Source: Ulota crispa (lineage: Eukaryota; Streptophyta; Bryopsida; Orthotrichales; Orthotrichaceae). Taken from it: a stretch of DNA of 64,000 bases. The notes beneath the pieces are model-generated. The model worked only from the letters and a program-made list of their open reading frames with translations, ran no database searches and was not told the DNA's origin. Below, piece by piece: positions 46,203 to 59,100 of the stretch; position 1 is the stretch's first letter, and every line of letters begins with the position of its first letter. The DNA lies in assembly GCA_963920765.1 (NCBI GenBank), contig OY987242.1:15710002-15774001 (forward strand), given 5' to 3'. A program made the translations under genes and the position numbers.

Positions 46203-47156
46203 TTAATCCCTAAAGGCCCAAGCCCTTTTTTTTGTGTGAAAGTCACTGAAAATTACCACTTTTGGGGGGAATAAGTAGAATGGTAGGAAAAAAAGTTTTT
46301 TTTCAGAAATCCAAGTGTACCATCTTCCCTAAACTATGGGAGGTACTTGCGGGAAAAAAAACTAAGTCATTTGAGATGTAGAGCAGTGAGATGTTGACAT
46401 TTGATGTGAAAATAAGTATTTTTCCCTGTTGCCCAAAAACTTCAGAAGCCTTTGACCACTTCTATATCAAAAAAATTGCTCTACGCAAAATTGAGGTTTA
46501 TTTCCCATGTAGAAGACCAAGTTAGGCATGTATGGGAGAGTTTTCAAATGAATTGGAGGTGTGGATCATACTTTGTAAAATCTTGCAATGCCATAAGGTC
46601 ATGAAATTTACATATACACTAGGCAAAATTGTAGGATTTATGTAAAATTCAGAAATTTGAATTACTTTGATCCAAATGGTGAAACCCAGGAATCTAAGTC
46701 TACTATAACTTGGAAAAAAAAAGTCAAAAAACAAATACACATAGAGCTCAAAAAAGTAATGCACCAAATTTTACAAGGGGCAAAGAAATGGAGGTTTGGG
46801 AGTTCCATACCTACCCGCAAACTACAACTTCTCATAACTTTCATCTCATTAATCAAAATTGAATGATTCAAAGCTTCCCACATACATAAAAATCTAAAAA
46901 ACCAATTCCAAATTTTAATGTATAAAAAAAAGCAATTTTTCTTTGGGCTGCCCAATTTTCCTCTGCTTTTTAGTTACTCATGCATAGCTTCTTCAACAAA
47001 TATTGGAATGAAGAAAAAATTAGATGCCCATGTAGATTTTTGAATTCCCCACCTTCAATAAAAGTTTCAGAACATTGCATAAAGTAGTTTAGCTGTACGT
47101 ACATGCCCGAAACCCCACTTAGCCCCCAAGGGACCACGTGGGCTTTTAGGGGTTAT
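46203..47156. mobile_element. TTAA/CCC element, 955-bp subfamily, copy 1
   Basis: TTAA-TCCCTAAAGGCCC at the left, GGGCTTTTAGGGG-TTAT at the right. Strongly similar along its length to the next element (GAAGACCAAGTTAGG; TGAATTGGAGGTGTG). Confidence 0.75.
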
Positions 47157-48114
47157 CCGCTAAAGGACCAAGCTCTTTTTTTCTTTGAAATCACTGAAAA
47201 TTGCCACTTTTGGGGGAATGAGTAGAAAGGTAGGAACAAAAGGTTTTTTGAAAATTCAACCATAAGATCTTTGCCCTAGACTATGGGAGGTACTTGTAGA
47301 AAAACCTTCAGCTCATTCTAGAAGTAGAGGAGTGAGATATTGACATTTAAAGTTTAAAAAAAAAAAAAATCCCTGCTGCCTAAAAATATTAGAAGCCTTT
47401 GACGGCTCCTATATCGAAAAAGATTGCTCTACAAAAAGTTGAGTTTTTTTTCTCATGTAGAAGACCAAGTTAGGTAAATGTAGGAGAATTCTCAAATGAA
47501 TTGGAGGTGTGAATCATAATTTGTAAAATCTTGCAATGTCGTAAGGCCATGAAATTTGCATATACACTAGGCAAGATTGGAGGATTTATGTAAAATCTAG
47601 AAATTTGAATTACTTTGATCCAAATGGGAAAATCCAAGGAATCTTAGTCTATTACAACTTGGAAAAAAAAAGTCAAAGAAAAAGTAAAAAAAAAGTCAAA
47701 GAGCTCAAAATAGTAAAGTAACAAATTTTACAAGGGGCAAAAAGAATGGAGGTTTGGGAGTCCCATACCTACCCGCAAACTAAAACATCTCATAACTTTC
47801 ATCTCATTAATCAAAATTGATTGATTCAAAGATTTCCACATTTGTATAAATCTGAAAAACCAATTTCAGATTTTTATTTTTAAAAATTGCAATTTTGATT
47901 TTTTTGGGCTGCCCACCTTCCCCCTTTTTCAGAAATTCATGTATAGCTTTTTCAATAAATGTCAGAATGAAAAAAATATTAGATGCCCACGTAGATCTTT
48001 GAGTTCCCCACCTTTAGTAAAAGTTTCAAAAAATCATAAAAAGTAACTTAGCTATACGTATATGCCTGAAATTTGTTTGTTCCCAGAGGGGACAGTTGGT
48101 CCTTTAGGGGTTAA
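47153..48114. mobile_element. TTAA/CCC element, 955-bp subfamily, copy 2, abutting copy 1
   Basis: TTAT-CCGCTAAAGGACC at the left, GGTCCTTTAGGGG-TTAA at the right. It shares the single tetranucleotide 47153-47156 with the preceding copy, giving a head-to-tail dimer. Confidence 0.75.
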
Positions 48115-48483
48115 GAATGGATATGAGGTGGTTCTTGAATGGATCCTCTTTAGTTATAGAAGAAAAGGTGTTTTCTATTGCAAGAGCCAATCACACTCCT
48201 TGATTTCATCTCATCTCTTTACAAGTTGTAGAGGAAAGATTTATGGGAGACCTTGAATCACAAATAGGTGTCTACTATAAAATTTTTGAGAACTTATCAA
48301 TAATTCAATAACTCTTCAAGAAGTATGAAAAAAATTGTGTTACATTTGACATCCATCTTTGTTTGTCTGAAAAATTAAACAAAATTCTTCTTGTCTCAAA
48401 ATGCCCATGAAAAAGGAAGATCAGCCCTTAGAGTGTTGCTTTTTGAGCTACCTACAACATTACATAAAGTTTCTAAAAGAAAA

Positions 48484-48972
48484 GGAGAAATTACAAATAG
48501 GGGCATGAAAATGAAAAATATTACAAATAGGGGCACATTTTCAAAATAATTACAAATAGGGGCACAATTTCAAAATAGTTTGTAAATTTTTGTAATTTTT
48601 TTAGTTTGGACATTGGTTGACTTAGATACATCACGTAAAATGTTAGCAAATTCCCAAAAAACTTAGAGGTCCCTCCAAAAAATGCCATCTTCTTTACTAT
48701 TTTTTAATACTTAAGTTTGATTTGGAGAAGCTTTTTGATTCTTTTGAAAGTTATAGTAACTAACATTTCATGCAATATATCCAAATTAGCCAATGTCCAA
48801 ACCAAAAAAATTTACAAAAATTTGCAAACTATTTTAAAATTGTGCCCCTATTTGTAATTATTTCAGCATTGTGCCCTAATTGTAATTATTTTGAAATTGT
48901 GGCCCTATTTGTAATTATTTTGAAACTGTTCTCCGTATTTTTCATTTTCATGCCCCTGTTTGTAATTTCCCC
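48484..48972. mobile_element. Mutator-like MITE, 9-bp TSD AAAAGAAAA
   Basis: GGAGAAATTACAAATAGGGG at the left and CCCCTGTTTGTAATTTCCCC at the right. The exact duplication AAAAGAAAA is at 48475-48483 and 48973-48981. Longer relative of 17633-18007, with extra copies of the CACAATTTCAAAATA-type sub-repeat near the ends. Confidence 0.85.
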
Positions 48973-49099
48973 AAAAGAAAATGTATTGACCCACTCGAAG
49001 CTACCCTGCAGCGCAAAAGAATTACAGCACAAGACGAACAGAAAACCAGACGGATGAATAAACATCGGATGAAGAAGAACTATCGGATGAAAATGCTAA

Positions 49100-51116
49100 A
49101 TTAGTAAGCCCTCTCTGTTGTTGTCTTCCTTTCCGTGTGATCTGTCTCGTCCGTGCGTCTCGATGTGTTTGGAGCTCGCTCGTCTCGCTCGCTCGCTCAG
49201 CTATGGTCATTGACGGCTCCGCATCTCCTCGCACTATTCACCGCAGCCTTTTATTCCGCTTCTAATCTCTTCTTAAGGTCTCGCTTCCATTTCTTCTTTT
49301 TTTCCTCAACCGATTCGGTCGCGTATGCAGAAAGTTCTTCCCATTTGTTCTTTGTTTGTTTAGTTGTGTGCTTTTGCTGAAGCGGGCGAGGTCTTCGTTT
49401 GTTGCAGGTATTGTTTAAGAATAAAATATCTAATTTTTATTTTTTGTTTTTGATTCTTTATTTATTATTTTTTCGGATTGTGTTAATATGATTCTTGCTG
49501 GAAATGGAGGAGCGATGTTTAGTACGGGATTTTGTGGACGTTATGGAACGAACGACGGTTTGTGTGGACCAATTGAGGTCTGTTTTTGCTCTGTTTTATG
49601 AATTATGAGAAGAAGAAGCTGTAGGTTCTTGAGCGTCCGGGGGGCCATGGCGTTAGTGTGCTGTTGAAAGAGAATGTTTTCCACGAGGTATTTGCAGTGG
49701 AGGTTTTGGTGGATGTGGTGACATCGGCACGTTTTTTGTTAGGGTCTAGATGCGTTAATTCAAGGACGTGTTTGTGGCCCTGAGAGAACCTCGCTGATTT
49801 CGATTGACTGGTGGTGATAAGGGTTGGAGGTTGGGAGCTGTGATACTCCTGTTGTGTTAAAAATTGCGACCGTGTGTGTGTTTCTTTTGGCGCGTGGAAC
49901 GATTCCGGGGTTAGCGACATGGTTTCTTTTTCATCTGACCTGGTTTTGGCGAAGAAATATGATGTGGTGTGAGGAAATAGGTTCCAATTACTTCAAGCTT
50001 AATTAGCTGAGCGAGGAATTGCGCCTAATTCCGGGGTTTCTTTGTTTATGTGTGTGCAGTGGATGCTGTCCATATTGATCGGGCCGAAGCTCTATTGCAT
50101 CGTATCCCGATTGCTTCAGTGGCTTGAGCACCGTGTTGCGAAGTTTTGATCCTTCACAGAGTAGGAGCTGTTCAAGCGATGGTGGTGGCAGGGGTTCCTC
50201 TTTCTTTCTTGAATTAGTTTAAATTGTTTCAAGTGTGTTCTTCTCCCATACCGTGGCAGAGATCGGGTTCGTCCACATGCGGCTTTGGAACATGTTATAA
50301 TCACAAGTTTGGCGCAATTGCAGCCAATTCAGGTACATGTTTCTTTCGTGCATGCCTTTCTTGCTGTTGAGGCTCTTGATTTCCTCTAGAAGCGAGGTAT
50401 ACTTTAATACAAATGTGGAGATCTCATGATTAGCGTGTTGGTGCCATACCCTCAGTGCTTTTAAGTTATTCGTGTGTTCTGATTGCAGGTTTCGTCAATG
50501 CCAAAGGATCCATTTCTGGCGATTAAGCATTATGACGTGCATGATGTAAAAATTGGTCGTCTATGTTCTTGCAGTTGCTTTGACTGGATCTAATCCACAA
50601 CTGGATATCATGCTTACAACATGCAGAGTAATATTTTGCGACTTCTTGGCAGGTCAGTCTTCGATCCATGGGAGGGAGACTGTCTGACAATTGATGAGGT
50701 TTAGTTTGTCTGGTTGCTTCACATGCTCGTAGTTGGAATACATTCGATGGCAATATTTAGAAATATACAAAATTTATCAAGAAAAATTGGACGCTGTTTG
50801 GATTAGTAATTTTGTCATAAGCGATGGTTTGAAAGAGCAACATACTCGGTATTGTGATACATGTCCATTTTCTGGAAGAAAGATCAATTCAGAAACATGC
50901 ATAGGGACATTGAAATGATATAACTTTTCAACGATGTCCCACTTTGCAGGATCTTTGGCACCTCAATGAACTACGCGTGCAACCAGTAGTCACCACATTT
51001 CAACCTAGAAGCTAAAGTCAGGCACCACGGCGGCGGTACCTGTCCCGGGTCTTTGGGACGAGGAGGTCAATTTCACTGAAAGAGAAAAAGACAGGGTGAG
51101 CATTCAAGCAGCCAAA
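49100..51116 (+). promoter_or_regulatory. Promoter and likely intron-containing 5' leader of the RING gene
   Basis: The T/C-rich GCTCGCTCG segment near 49180 looks like a plant 5' UTR. The rest has several plausible splice sites but no convincing coding exon. The frame of the RING protein is open back to 51009 without an ATG. Confidence 0.35.
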
Positions 51117-53272
51117 ACGGGGTCCCTTTGCTGTGTGGCCGCAAGGCCACATGGATCGTCCGAGAATGCTCATAATAATTGGTCAAATTCAGCCGATAAA
51201 CCTCGTTGGCGTTCAAATGAGGGATATGTGCCTACGTTCAGCTCTCACTTGGATCAATCTCAAGGTGAAGAATATCCTGGTACTTCGCCCCGAACGTTTC
51301 CTACTCACAGAAGATCTTTGTCCTCAAGTGGCCGCGGGAGTAGAAGCTGGAGGAGGGTAGACGGCTCTAGACTTTACAATCATTACCGTACTCCATCTGG
51401 GAGTATGTACGGTGGAAGTCCCAACAATTTTATATGGAATCCTCTTGCTTCATCCAGCCATCGTATTGCTGATTCGACGACAGCGGAATCAGGTGCATGA
51501 ATGCTCCATTCCTTGCGCTCTTTGCCGATGACTAATCCATACTCCTGGATAATTATTACTATGGTTGCAATTTTTCGACAGAACCTAAAGTGAGGCTGAA
51601 TCAAGCTGACGCTTGCTGGGATTCTTGGATCACAATTAAATCATTAAATGACATAATATTTCAAAGACAATCCGTGTAATCTGACAATTTTGGGACCTTT
51701 TTTTGATGCAGAACTAGCAGAAAGCCCTTCAAATATGACTTCTTCTTCCAAATCGGTAAGTAACACATCGCAAAATGCGATTAATTCATGGCTTCATTTC
51801 GTCCGGTTACTTAAAGTCTCGTCTGCTATTTGTTGTCGTTGATGGAACTCCGTGTTCTCAAGGGACGTGTGTCTGAGGGGTTTCTATTTGTGTGAAGTTC
51901 TTCACACCTGTTCAATAAAGCCAAGTCCGGGGAGTTGTCTCTTTAAGGAATCACTGGAGTGGTGCACTCTGTTCTCATCTTCAGACGCGGGATTGATAAC
52001 ATTTCTTTGTTCTCATTCCTTGTTATCTGCAGGAACACTCCTTCGCCCGTCCACCTGCAATTCCAAACAAATCCGAGATCACTTCATCTCCATTTGCCAA
52101 TGCCATGAAACCTCCTGTTCACTCGGAATCTGTTCTTCCATCACCTTCTCAGGTAGACGATTCTCTGGTGTCCAAACCCTCATTTCTGGTGCCTAGCAAT
52201 CCTGCACGGAGAGAACACTACGAAGGACGTTTCCCCCCGTCCGGCCCAGGTCGAATGGCATCTTTGGATGGGCGGTTTTCTTTCCATCGATCAAATTCTA
52301 GTCGAAGTTCCAGTGCAGGGGGAAGCTCTGACTGGTCATCATATCATGGCTTCATGGAAGCGGGTCCTGATGTACGGCAGGAATGGTTAAGGATGACAAA
52401 TGTCGCGAGTCCATCTGACTACAGCTGGGGCGCCAACCGAGAGGGGTACGACAGAGGCTCAGGTCAGATGTGCGTGGAGAAAATTACCGCTGGTGGTTCT
52501 CAATCACCCTCACCTAGTCCGCGGCCTGAGGTAGGACTTTCTTGCTGTTCTTCGAATGTGTGTCCTACCGTTATTATTTTGCTGTGAAGACGAGGACTGG
52601 TAACGAACTTGATCTGCATCGTAATTGGTTGTAGCCTCTTAAAAATTCCTGGCATTGTAATGCATTGATATCCTGAGGTTTGTTATCAATGCCAATCAAT
52701 TTTGTGTTTGGAATTCTGTCTTCGAATCAAAAAGTGAACAATTATACTAACATAAAGAAGCCAGTCTTTTAGAGCATTGCAGATGATTGATAGATTATCT
52801 GCAGATCAAATGCATCATTCGATACGACATAGCAAGATTTTTCTGGTGCTCTCTACTCACGTCCTCAAGTGGCGTGGTTTCTGTGCAGGCTTGTAGTATA
52901 TGTTCGCGTTCAATTACGCAACGATCTCCATGGGCCTCGTCGCGTGTCATGGGCTTTCACGAATGCAATGTAGTGGGAGTACTGGTTTGTGGCCACACCT
53001 TCCATACCGAGTGCCTCGAGCAAATTACTCCTGAAAGTTCTCGCCAAGACCCAGCTTGCCCACGCTGCAGCAGCTCGTCTGATAAGGTTGCAGTAAAGAA
53101 ATCAGCTGTACCTCTGCCTCCGAATCTCAAAGCTGGGACTGTACGAGGAAGTAGCTTTATGAGCAGGCCAAGCCCCAGGAATAAATTGTCCAGGATTGGA
53201 GTGCTGGATGACAGTGTCAGTTTGGGCAAGCCACGGTTTTCCACAAATTCTCTTGGGGAACCGTCTCCTTGA
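51117..53272 (+). CDS. RING-H2 finger protein (plant At4g39140/At2g21500-like), probable E3 ubiquitin ligase; no ATG
   Basis: Exons to 51492, 51712-51755, 52033-52530 and 52889-53272 join in frame, giving 433 residues if counted from 51117. The N-terminus reads (T)GSLCCVAARP, matching the family's MGSxCCVAAR start, which suits N-myristoylation; here the M codon is ACG. The middle is Ser/Pro-rich and probably disordered. The C-terminal RING has C308, C311, C340, H342, H345, C348, C363 and C366 (CGHTFHTEC, CPRC), a C3H2C3 pattern for E2 binding. QRSPWASSR between the first two zinc pairs is also family-like. Either an upstream exon supplies the start, translation begins at ACG (A at -3, G at +4), or the copy is damaged. 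The rest of the frame is intact. Confidence 0.85.
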
Positions 53273-54590
53273 TCATTTTCTCGTGGGGCTTTTTAAACTC
53301 GGATAGATCGGTGGCTGGTACCTGGTTTCACCCTGAAAAGGTGTCTGCAAAAAATATTGCACTCAAGTTTTGGAGCCACGGAGGCGGACTGCCGACTCTG
53401 CTCATGCTAATGGAGTCACATGCTGCAACTTCCATCCTAGATTTAGTGGCGTTAGATGTCCTGTCACGCTAGTTCGTCACGGATGTTAACCAGGTTTGTG
53501 TATATGTGTCCATGCACTCAAAGCGGTACATGTAACACATCTTCGTACGGGGAACGATGGCTGGTGGCAAACTTTCAGCAGAACAGTGTTCCGGGAAGGT
53601 CTTTGCAGAAGTTCATGCTTATTCCTCTGTGCCGTTTCGTGACTAAGTTCAATTTCATGTATTTCAGTGCTTACTGAATCGGAATCAAGGTGATCATCAG
53701 GAGAGGTAGGCTTTTTTTTTTATCAAGAAAACTTGCCGTCACTGGTAGTTAGTTTCAGCTTATTACAAGCGTAGTTGGAGGCAGGCAGGCAACATCTATT
53801 GGGTTTGTCAAGTCATGATTATGGAGAAATCGTAATGGAGAACGTCTCAGAATTGAGAGCTCCAATGATATCCCACAACCAAGGCACAATAAGGTCCTTT
53901 GCAATAGTGATCATGTTAGGTGTGATGTGTATATATACATACACTGATTGCTGAGCTGGGCATGGCATTCTTCCCTATAAAGCCATTGACTTCATTTTGT
54001 ACTATATTTCTTTACATTCTGTAAATACAATGGCATGGTGGCGAGCACCAAATTCTGTGACAATCGAAACCTACTTCTGGTTCATCTGGTTGCTATCGAG
54101 TATAGTGTCGGCCTTACCTTTTCGTTCTTTGTCATCAAATGCAGCTCATCAGCTTGGAATACCATAACACAGTAAGAGATACGTATCCTTTTTTTCTATT
54201 TAGAAATTGTATTAAACTGGATTGCTAGGTACAGAAGGCCCTGGTGATGAAGTTTAGCTTTTGTGCTCAATTCTCAATTACATAGAGCCAACGTGCAGTT
54301 TTGAGTTTCCTTTTGCTTATTTTAGGGTCACATAACGTGAGGTATGACTTGCTGGAAGGGATAAAAATTCTTAAAGACAACCGTCACGTGGAGATGAGAA
54401 ATGCCCTAGACCTATCTTTGAAGGAGGCAAACCACTGCTTGACAACGCTAGCATTTCCAATTTGCAACTCTAAATTCACTAAATCGCTGCGCTGGGCCAT
54501 CGGCACTGCTCTGAAATGTTCTACAGGTTGCTGACATCTGGACCCTTGATCGAAGCAGAAATTGATCTTACAACATGCAAAAGTTAATTG
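53273..54590. other. 3' flank of RING gene
   Basis: Likely 3' UTR then intergenic DNA; no gene recognised. Confidence 0.4.
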
Positions 54591-54599
54591 GAGATAATC

Positions 54600-55400
54600 C
54601 AAGCTCTATTGAAGAAGACCGCCTCTCAAGTCTCAAGAGTACGAGAACGTCCTAAACCCTAATTTGATGGTAGGTACTTTGATTTGCAAGTTTCCAACTT
54701 CAAGTGCACGACAATGATAGGCTTCCCATTGCAATTGATGAGAGATCAAAGGAGATGACAGATTGTTCACATGGAGGGAACTGGTTATTCTAAATCCAAT
54801 ATATATCAATATAGAAAACTGCTTACAAAGTTCGAAGTCAATAGTTCGTTTGATATGAGAAAATCCGAGAACCTCTTGAGAGCATGCGAAACGCCCTAAA
54901 CCCTAATTTGCAAGGAGAGCCAAACCAACTCATGACAATGCTTAAAACTCCAAATTCTCTCTCCAGATTCTCTCTCCGGATGCTTTATTCATACGCACGA
55001 CAATGATAGCCTTTCCATTGCAATTAATGAGAGGTCAAAGGAGATGACGGACCGTTTCACATAGAGAGAATTGGTTATTCTAAATCCAATATATATCAAA
55101 ATAGAAAAACTGCTTACAAAATTCAAAGTCAATAGTTCGTTTGATATGAGAAAATCCGAGAACCTCTTGAGAGCACAAGAAACGCCCTAAATCCTAATTT
55201 TGAAGGAGAGCTAAACGAACTCGTGAGTCATGACAATGCTTGTAACTCCAAATTCTCTCTCCAGATGCTTTAGATAGCGATCTGGTAGGCCCTAAACCCT
55301 AATTTGGAAGGAGAGCCAAACAAACTCATGACAATGCTTGTAACTCCGAATTCTCTCTCCAGATGCTTTTTAGATAGTGATCTGGTAGGCTTGCCGTTGC
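54600..55400. repeat. Local tandem repeat with AAACCCTAATTTG modules
   Basis: A 290-bp unit is duplicated (about 54782 and 55072; TTCGTTTGATATGAGAAAAT in both). Shorter CCCTAAACCCTAATTTG and AATTCTCTCTCCAGAT modules recur about four times. It lies 3' of the BolA gene. The A-rich leader modules resemble duplicated UTR or promoter pieces. Confidence 0.75.
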
Positions 55401-55454
55401 AGTTAAAGAGAGAGTGACGAAAGGAGATTGCGAACGGGGAGGGACAACGTGTTT

Positions 55455-55829
55455 CTAGGGTTTTGGAGCAACCTCAGCTGGCGTTTTGGTGTTGAGAGAG
55501 AGCGCATGAAGCCCGCCATGCTGAAGCTCATCCTGAAGCAAATCGTAAACAAGCCGATGGCGCTTCAGCAAACTCCGCCCGTGGAACTGCTCCGACACCA
55601 CCGTCACGTTGAAGTGCGTCTCGAAGGAGCCTTTGGGAGCGCCGGCGTGGCCCGCGTGCTGGTGGGACACGTCCTCGACCTTCAACACCACGGGCGCCAA
55701 TCCTTCCGTCAGCTTCTTCTCAATCACAAGCTTCTTCTTCATCGGTGTAGTCCCGGCCATCGACATCGATGCAAACTGCAAGCTCTTCAACAATACGTTA
55801 TTACTGCGGCACGGCACCCACTTGTACAT
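55455..55829 (-). CDS. BolA-like protein
   Basis: Intronless minus-strand frame of 124 residues. An N-terminal extension (MYKWVPCRSNNVLLKSLQFA) could be an organelle presequence. The BolA domain follows: EKKLTEGLAPVVLKVEDVSH, then QHAGHAG, ETHFNVTVVSEQFHGRSLL, the HRLVYDLL block and GGLHALSLNTKTPAE. BolA proteins pair with monothiol glutaredoxins through the conserved histidine of HRLVY in iron-sulfur cluster handling. Localisation (plastid, mitochondrion or cytosol) is not settled by sequence. It is divergent from the endonuclease gene. Confidence 0.92.
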   Translation of the reverse strand: MYKWVPCRSNNVLLKSLQFASMSMAGTTPMKKKLVIEKKLTEGLAPVVLKVEDVSHQHAGHAGAPKGSFETHFNVTVVSEQFHGRSLLKRHRLVYDLLQDELQHGGLHALSLNTKTPAEVAPKP

Positions 55830-56156
55830 GGCCTCCTAAAAGCTCCAATCCCCGCAAATCTTCCGCACCAAAGTCACAAACCCTTGCAATCCAAACCCTA
55901 AATAACAACACTACTCTTCTCTGCTTAAAGCAACCGGAAATCGTAACTCTCAAGCCATGATAACAACATTGGATAATTTTATTGCAGGAGATGATTGCTA
56001 ACTTAAATGACAGAGGAGACAGCACCAGATGAAGCTTTGGAGCGCTTTGGACGTTTTGGACGCTTTGGGCTCTTCCCGGGATGAGAACAGACCTAGGTTC
56101 GCATGTTCCCAACCCGTCTCGCACCTCTTTGCTTGTTCCACCCCTCGTAGCTGGCT
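55830..56156. promoter_or_regulatory. Short intergenic region between divergent BolA and endonuclease genes
   Basis: Only 327 bp separates the two start codons. It contains AAACCCTAAATAAC (about 55893-55910), a telo-box-like motif. It probably serves as a bidirectional promoter. Confidence 0.5.
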
Positions 56157-59100
56157 ATGGCGGCCATGGCGATCGTGCAGGATCGGTTCTCGTTACGGCC
56201 ATGTCCATCTCTCGCAGCATTTTCTGCACATCCCGAAGTGCAGGTTGCGTCTCAAATTAGGATTAGGGACGTGAAGCTGAAGTCATGGATTCGGCCTTTA
56301 TATTTGCGGATTGGCATTGGGAGTTCATCGCCAAGGAGAACTCTTGGAGTTTCACAAGCATTCATGGTGGAGCCTACCGACGTTCTCATTCCAAAGTTTC
56401 TGATTTTAAGGTGTGGTATGGACGAACCATTACTTTGCTTTGGAAAGACATACTGGGTTTTGATTTTCTGCAGTAGGGGTTGTTGCAAGGGAAAATTTCA
56501 TGGATACCCCTGAAGTTTGCAATATTTACATAGATACCCCTGCTTTTTCAGAAATTGCACAAATACCCTTGGATCAACATTTTCAAGCGTTTGTTTTGTT
56601 TGTCCATGCCACTTCCATTCTTCCTCTGTGCGCACGTTGCTTCTTTTTTTGTTTCATTACATTTCCTTCTTCAACATTGGTCATGAAGGAAGTACAAGCA
56701 CAATAAATAAAGGCCTAAAAATTAAGGTCCAAGGGTGTTTGTGAAATTTCTGAAAAAGTAGGGGTATCTATGTAAATTATTGCAAACTTCAGGGGTATCC
56801 ATGAAATTTTCCCTTGTTGCAAAGTATGGCTTTATTGGTGAAGCACTTCAACAGCGTTTTTCCTTCAGTGCATATTCAAGTAGGTTTGATGAAACACATT
56901 GATGTGCTCCAATCATGTCTGATTTTTTCTTCATCGATGTTTTCTGTAGGACAGCGTTTCTTACTGAAGCAGCAGCTGTTTGTGTGAAATGGATGCTGGT
57001 CTTGGCTGTGACCGTCAGCATCAATTTTTTCATGCCCTGGAGCACTGACGTTGCCACTGCTCTTGAGGACTCGTTGTGTGATGATGTTGGTCAGTATTAC
57101 GGTCAAGCATCTGGCTTGAAGGGGGCGAACCTGAAAATGAAGTTGCACGAGATTGTCGCTGGGCATAAGCGACTCTCCTATGCACAGGTTTGTCCTCATT
57201 ACATTCTAGAGTAGCATACAACTTGCACCCTAACATAAGAGCACTAAAATGTTAAGGGCAAATTGTTGCAGTAAAAGATTCAAAAGTTGTTATTCAAAAA
57301 GTAGGCCTAAAATCTTGGTTAATCAGTCATATCATAGGATGCCTTCTTCTGATTTTCCTCTTGGGCGAGGGGTTGTGTTTTGGATATCTTCTAAATGTTG
57401 GGACATCTTTTTTTGTTGCGCCTCTTCCGTGTCACTACAAGCTGCCATAGGAAAGACAGACAAGTTTGCAATTAGCTGATAATTATAGTTAGTAGCTCAA
57501 CACTGGCTTCAAAGTTTTTTTTTTCTTCCTCTGGTTGACTCTCTAGAAGCACCGTGTGTTATCCAAGAGTCCTATGTTCGTTTGTAAGTTTTAATCTTGT
57601 CGCCCCATGTTGAAGAATTGGCCCGCTTTACATTGCTAGCCATGCAATCTTTGTGAGATTAGCTCACATATTGAGCACGGATTAAGTGAAAAGGAAATAC
57701 ATGATTACAGTACTACCCACACTTGCCTTTTGATTACGTAACATGAGCTCGAGATCCTCAAGAATGTTTTGTATTGTTATGGTGGGTTTTCTGGAATTGA
57801 CAGGTTTGGAATGCTCTGAAGATTCTTGATGCCGCTGACACAGAAACACCGGCCACCTCACCTGACATGTAAGCTCAATAGATAGACGATTAACAGGCCC
57901 TCTGCTTTGAATGTCTGTTGCTAGGATTGATTTCGAGATTTCCCTATTTAATAAACTTTGCAAATCTGCAGAGTGGACATCTACAGCTTGAAAAGGTTGC
58001 CTAAAAGCCTTCAAGGAAGCAGTGAAGGCTGGAACCGTAAGTTTGTGCCTTCTCAACCATACATGTCTTGTCAGATTAATATCCCCTTGTACACGCCATC
58101 ACGTCCTAGGGCAATGGGATTTGCTTTCTATCAAGTATTTGCTCCTTCACCTTTCAATAGCAGCCCTAAACCTTATTTCTGTCAATGTTCACATTCAGTT
58201 GATTTCGTCTGGTTGTCCTAATTCCGCTGCTTCTTGTTTTGTAATGACTTGATCGGTGGATATACATACATTTCTAGGGCAACTTATATAGTTTCAACCA
58301 AATATATCTTACATAGCATTTCCCACAGAAAGTACTATAATTCATCAGTCGTAGCTTTATGCTGGATAATGCCCTGCGCGGGGATTTTTGCCAGAAGGCC
58401 CTGTTGTCCTGCTGTGCTTTTAACTCTACAATCCAGGCAGCAGGGCCGTACACAAAAAAACTCCCTCGTGGGGATTCCTTGCCCTATACTATGGAACTTC
58501 AATTCAATGTGCTTGGGTTACTGCATCCACAAGATGTCATCAACTTGATGTATATAACTACTTACGGTGTTTTGCATGTATTTTTTGATTTGGATATATC
58601 TCCTGATGTGAGTATCTTTTGCAAACATTGTTCAAATGTTTCACAAACCAAAGGAATTTCAGATTATTACTTATGGACTTTGGATAGTCCATAAGTACTT
58701 AAATATGGCATCAGCCTTGAATCTTGGGAGAGTATAATTTTGGCCCAGTCCCAATGAACACCGCTGAGCTTGCTTCTAGTGCTTGTGCATCTTTCCCTTT
58801 GTTGGATTTCCAAAGTAAGCCCTTGTGGTTGTTGGCTTTTCCTGAATGATTTACCGAAGGTTTTGCGTAGGAGGCTGCAGGGGAGCATTTGTGGCCTCGT
58901 TCTTATGGTCTAATGGAAGGTCGACCGGAGTTTACTGATGTGCACAACTTGCGCCCAGCTGACGTTAACGGTACAATATCCTCGTTCTTGCATGTCAACC
59001 TTTAGATTTTGACCATTTTTTTTTCCTTTTGTATTGTATTTTCTTTAAGTGTAAGGACGCTTTTTTTACATTTGTCATAGTATCCCTCATTTTTTAAATT

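Noticed and set aside
49022-49380. Ser/Arg-rich frames on both strands near the RING gene 5' leader
   Set aside because: Low-complexity CTCGCT repeat composition; better explained as 5' UTR.
55428-55901. 157-residue plus-strand frame
   Set aside because: Antisense to the well-supported BolA gene.
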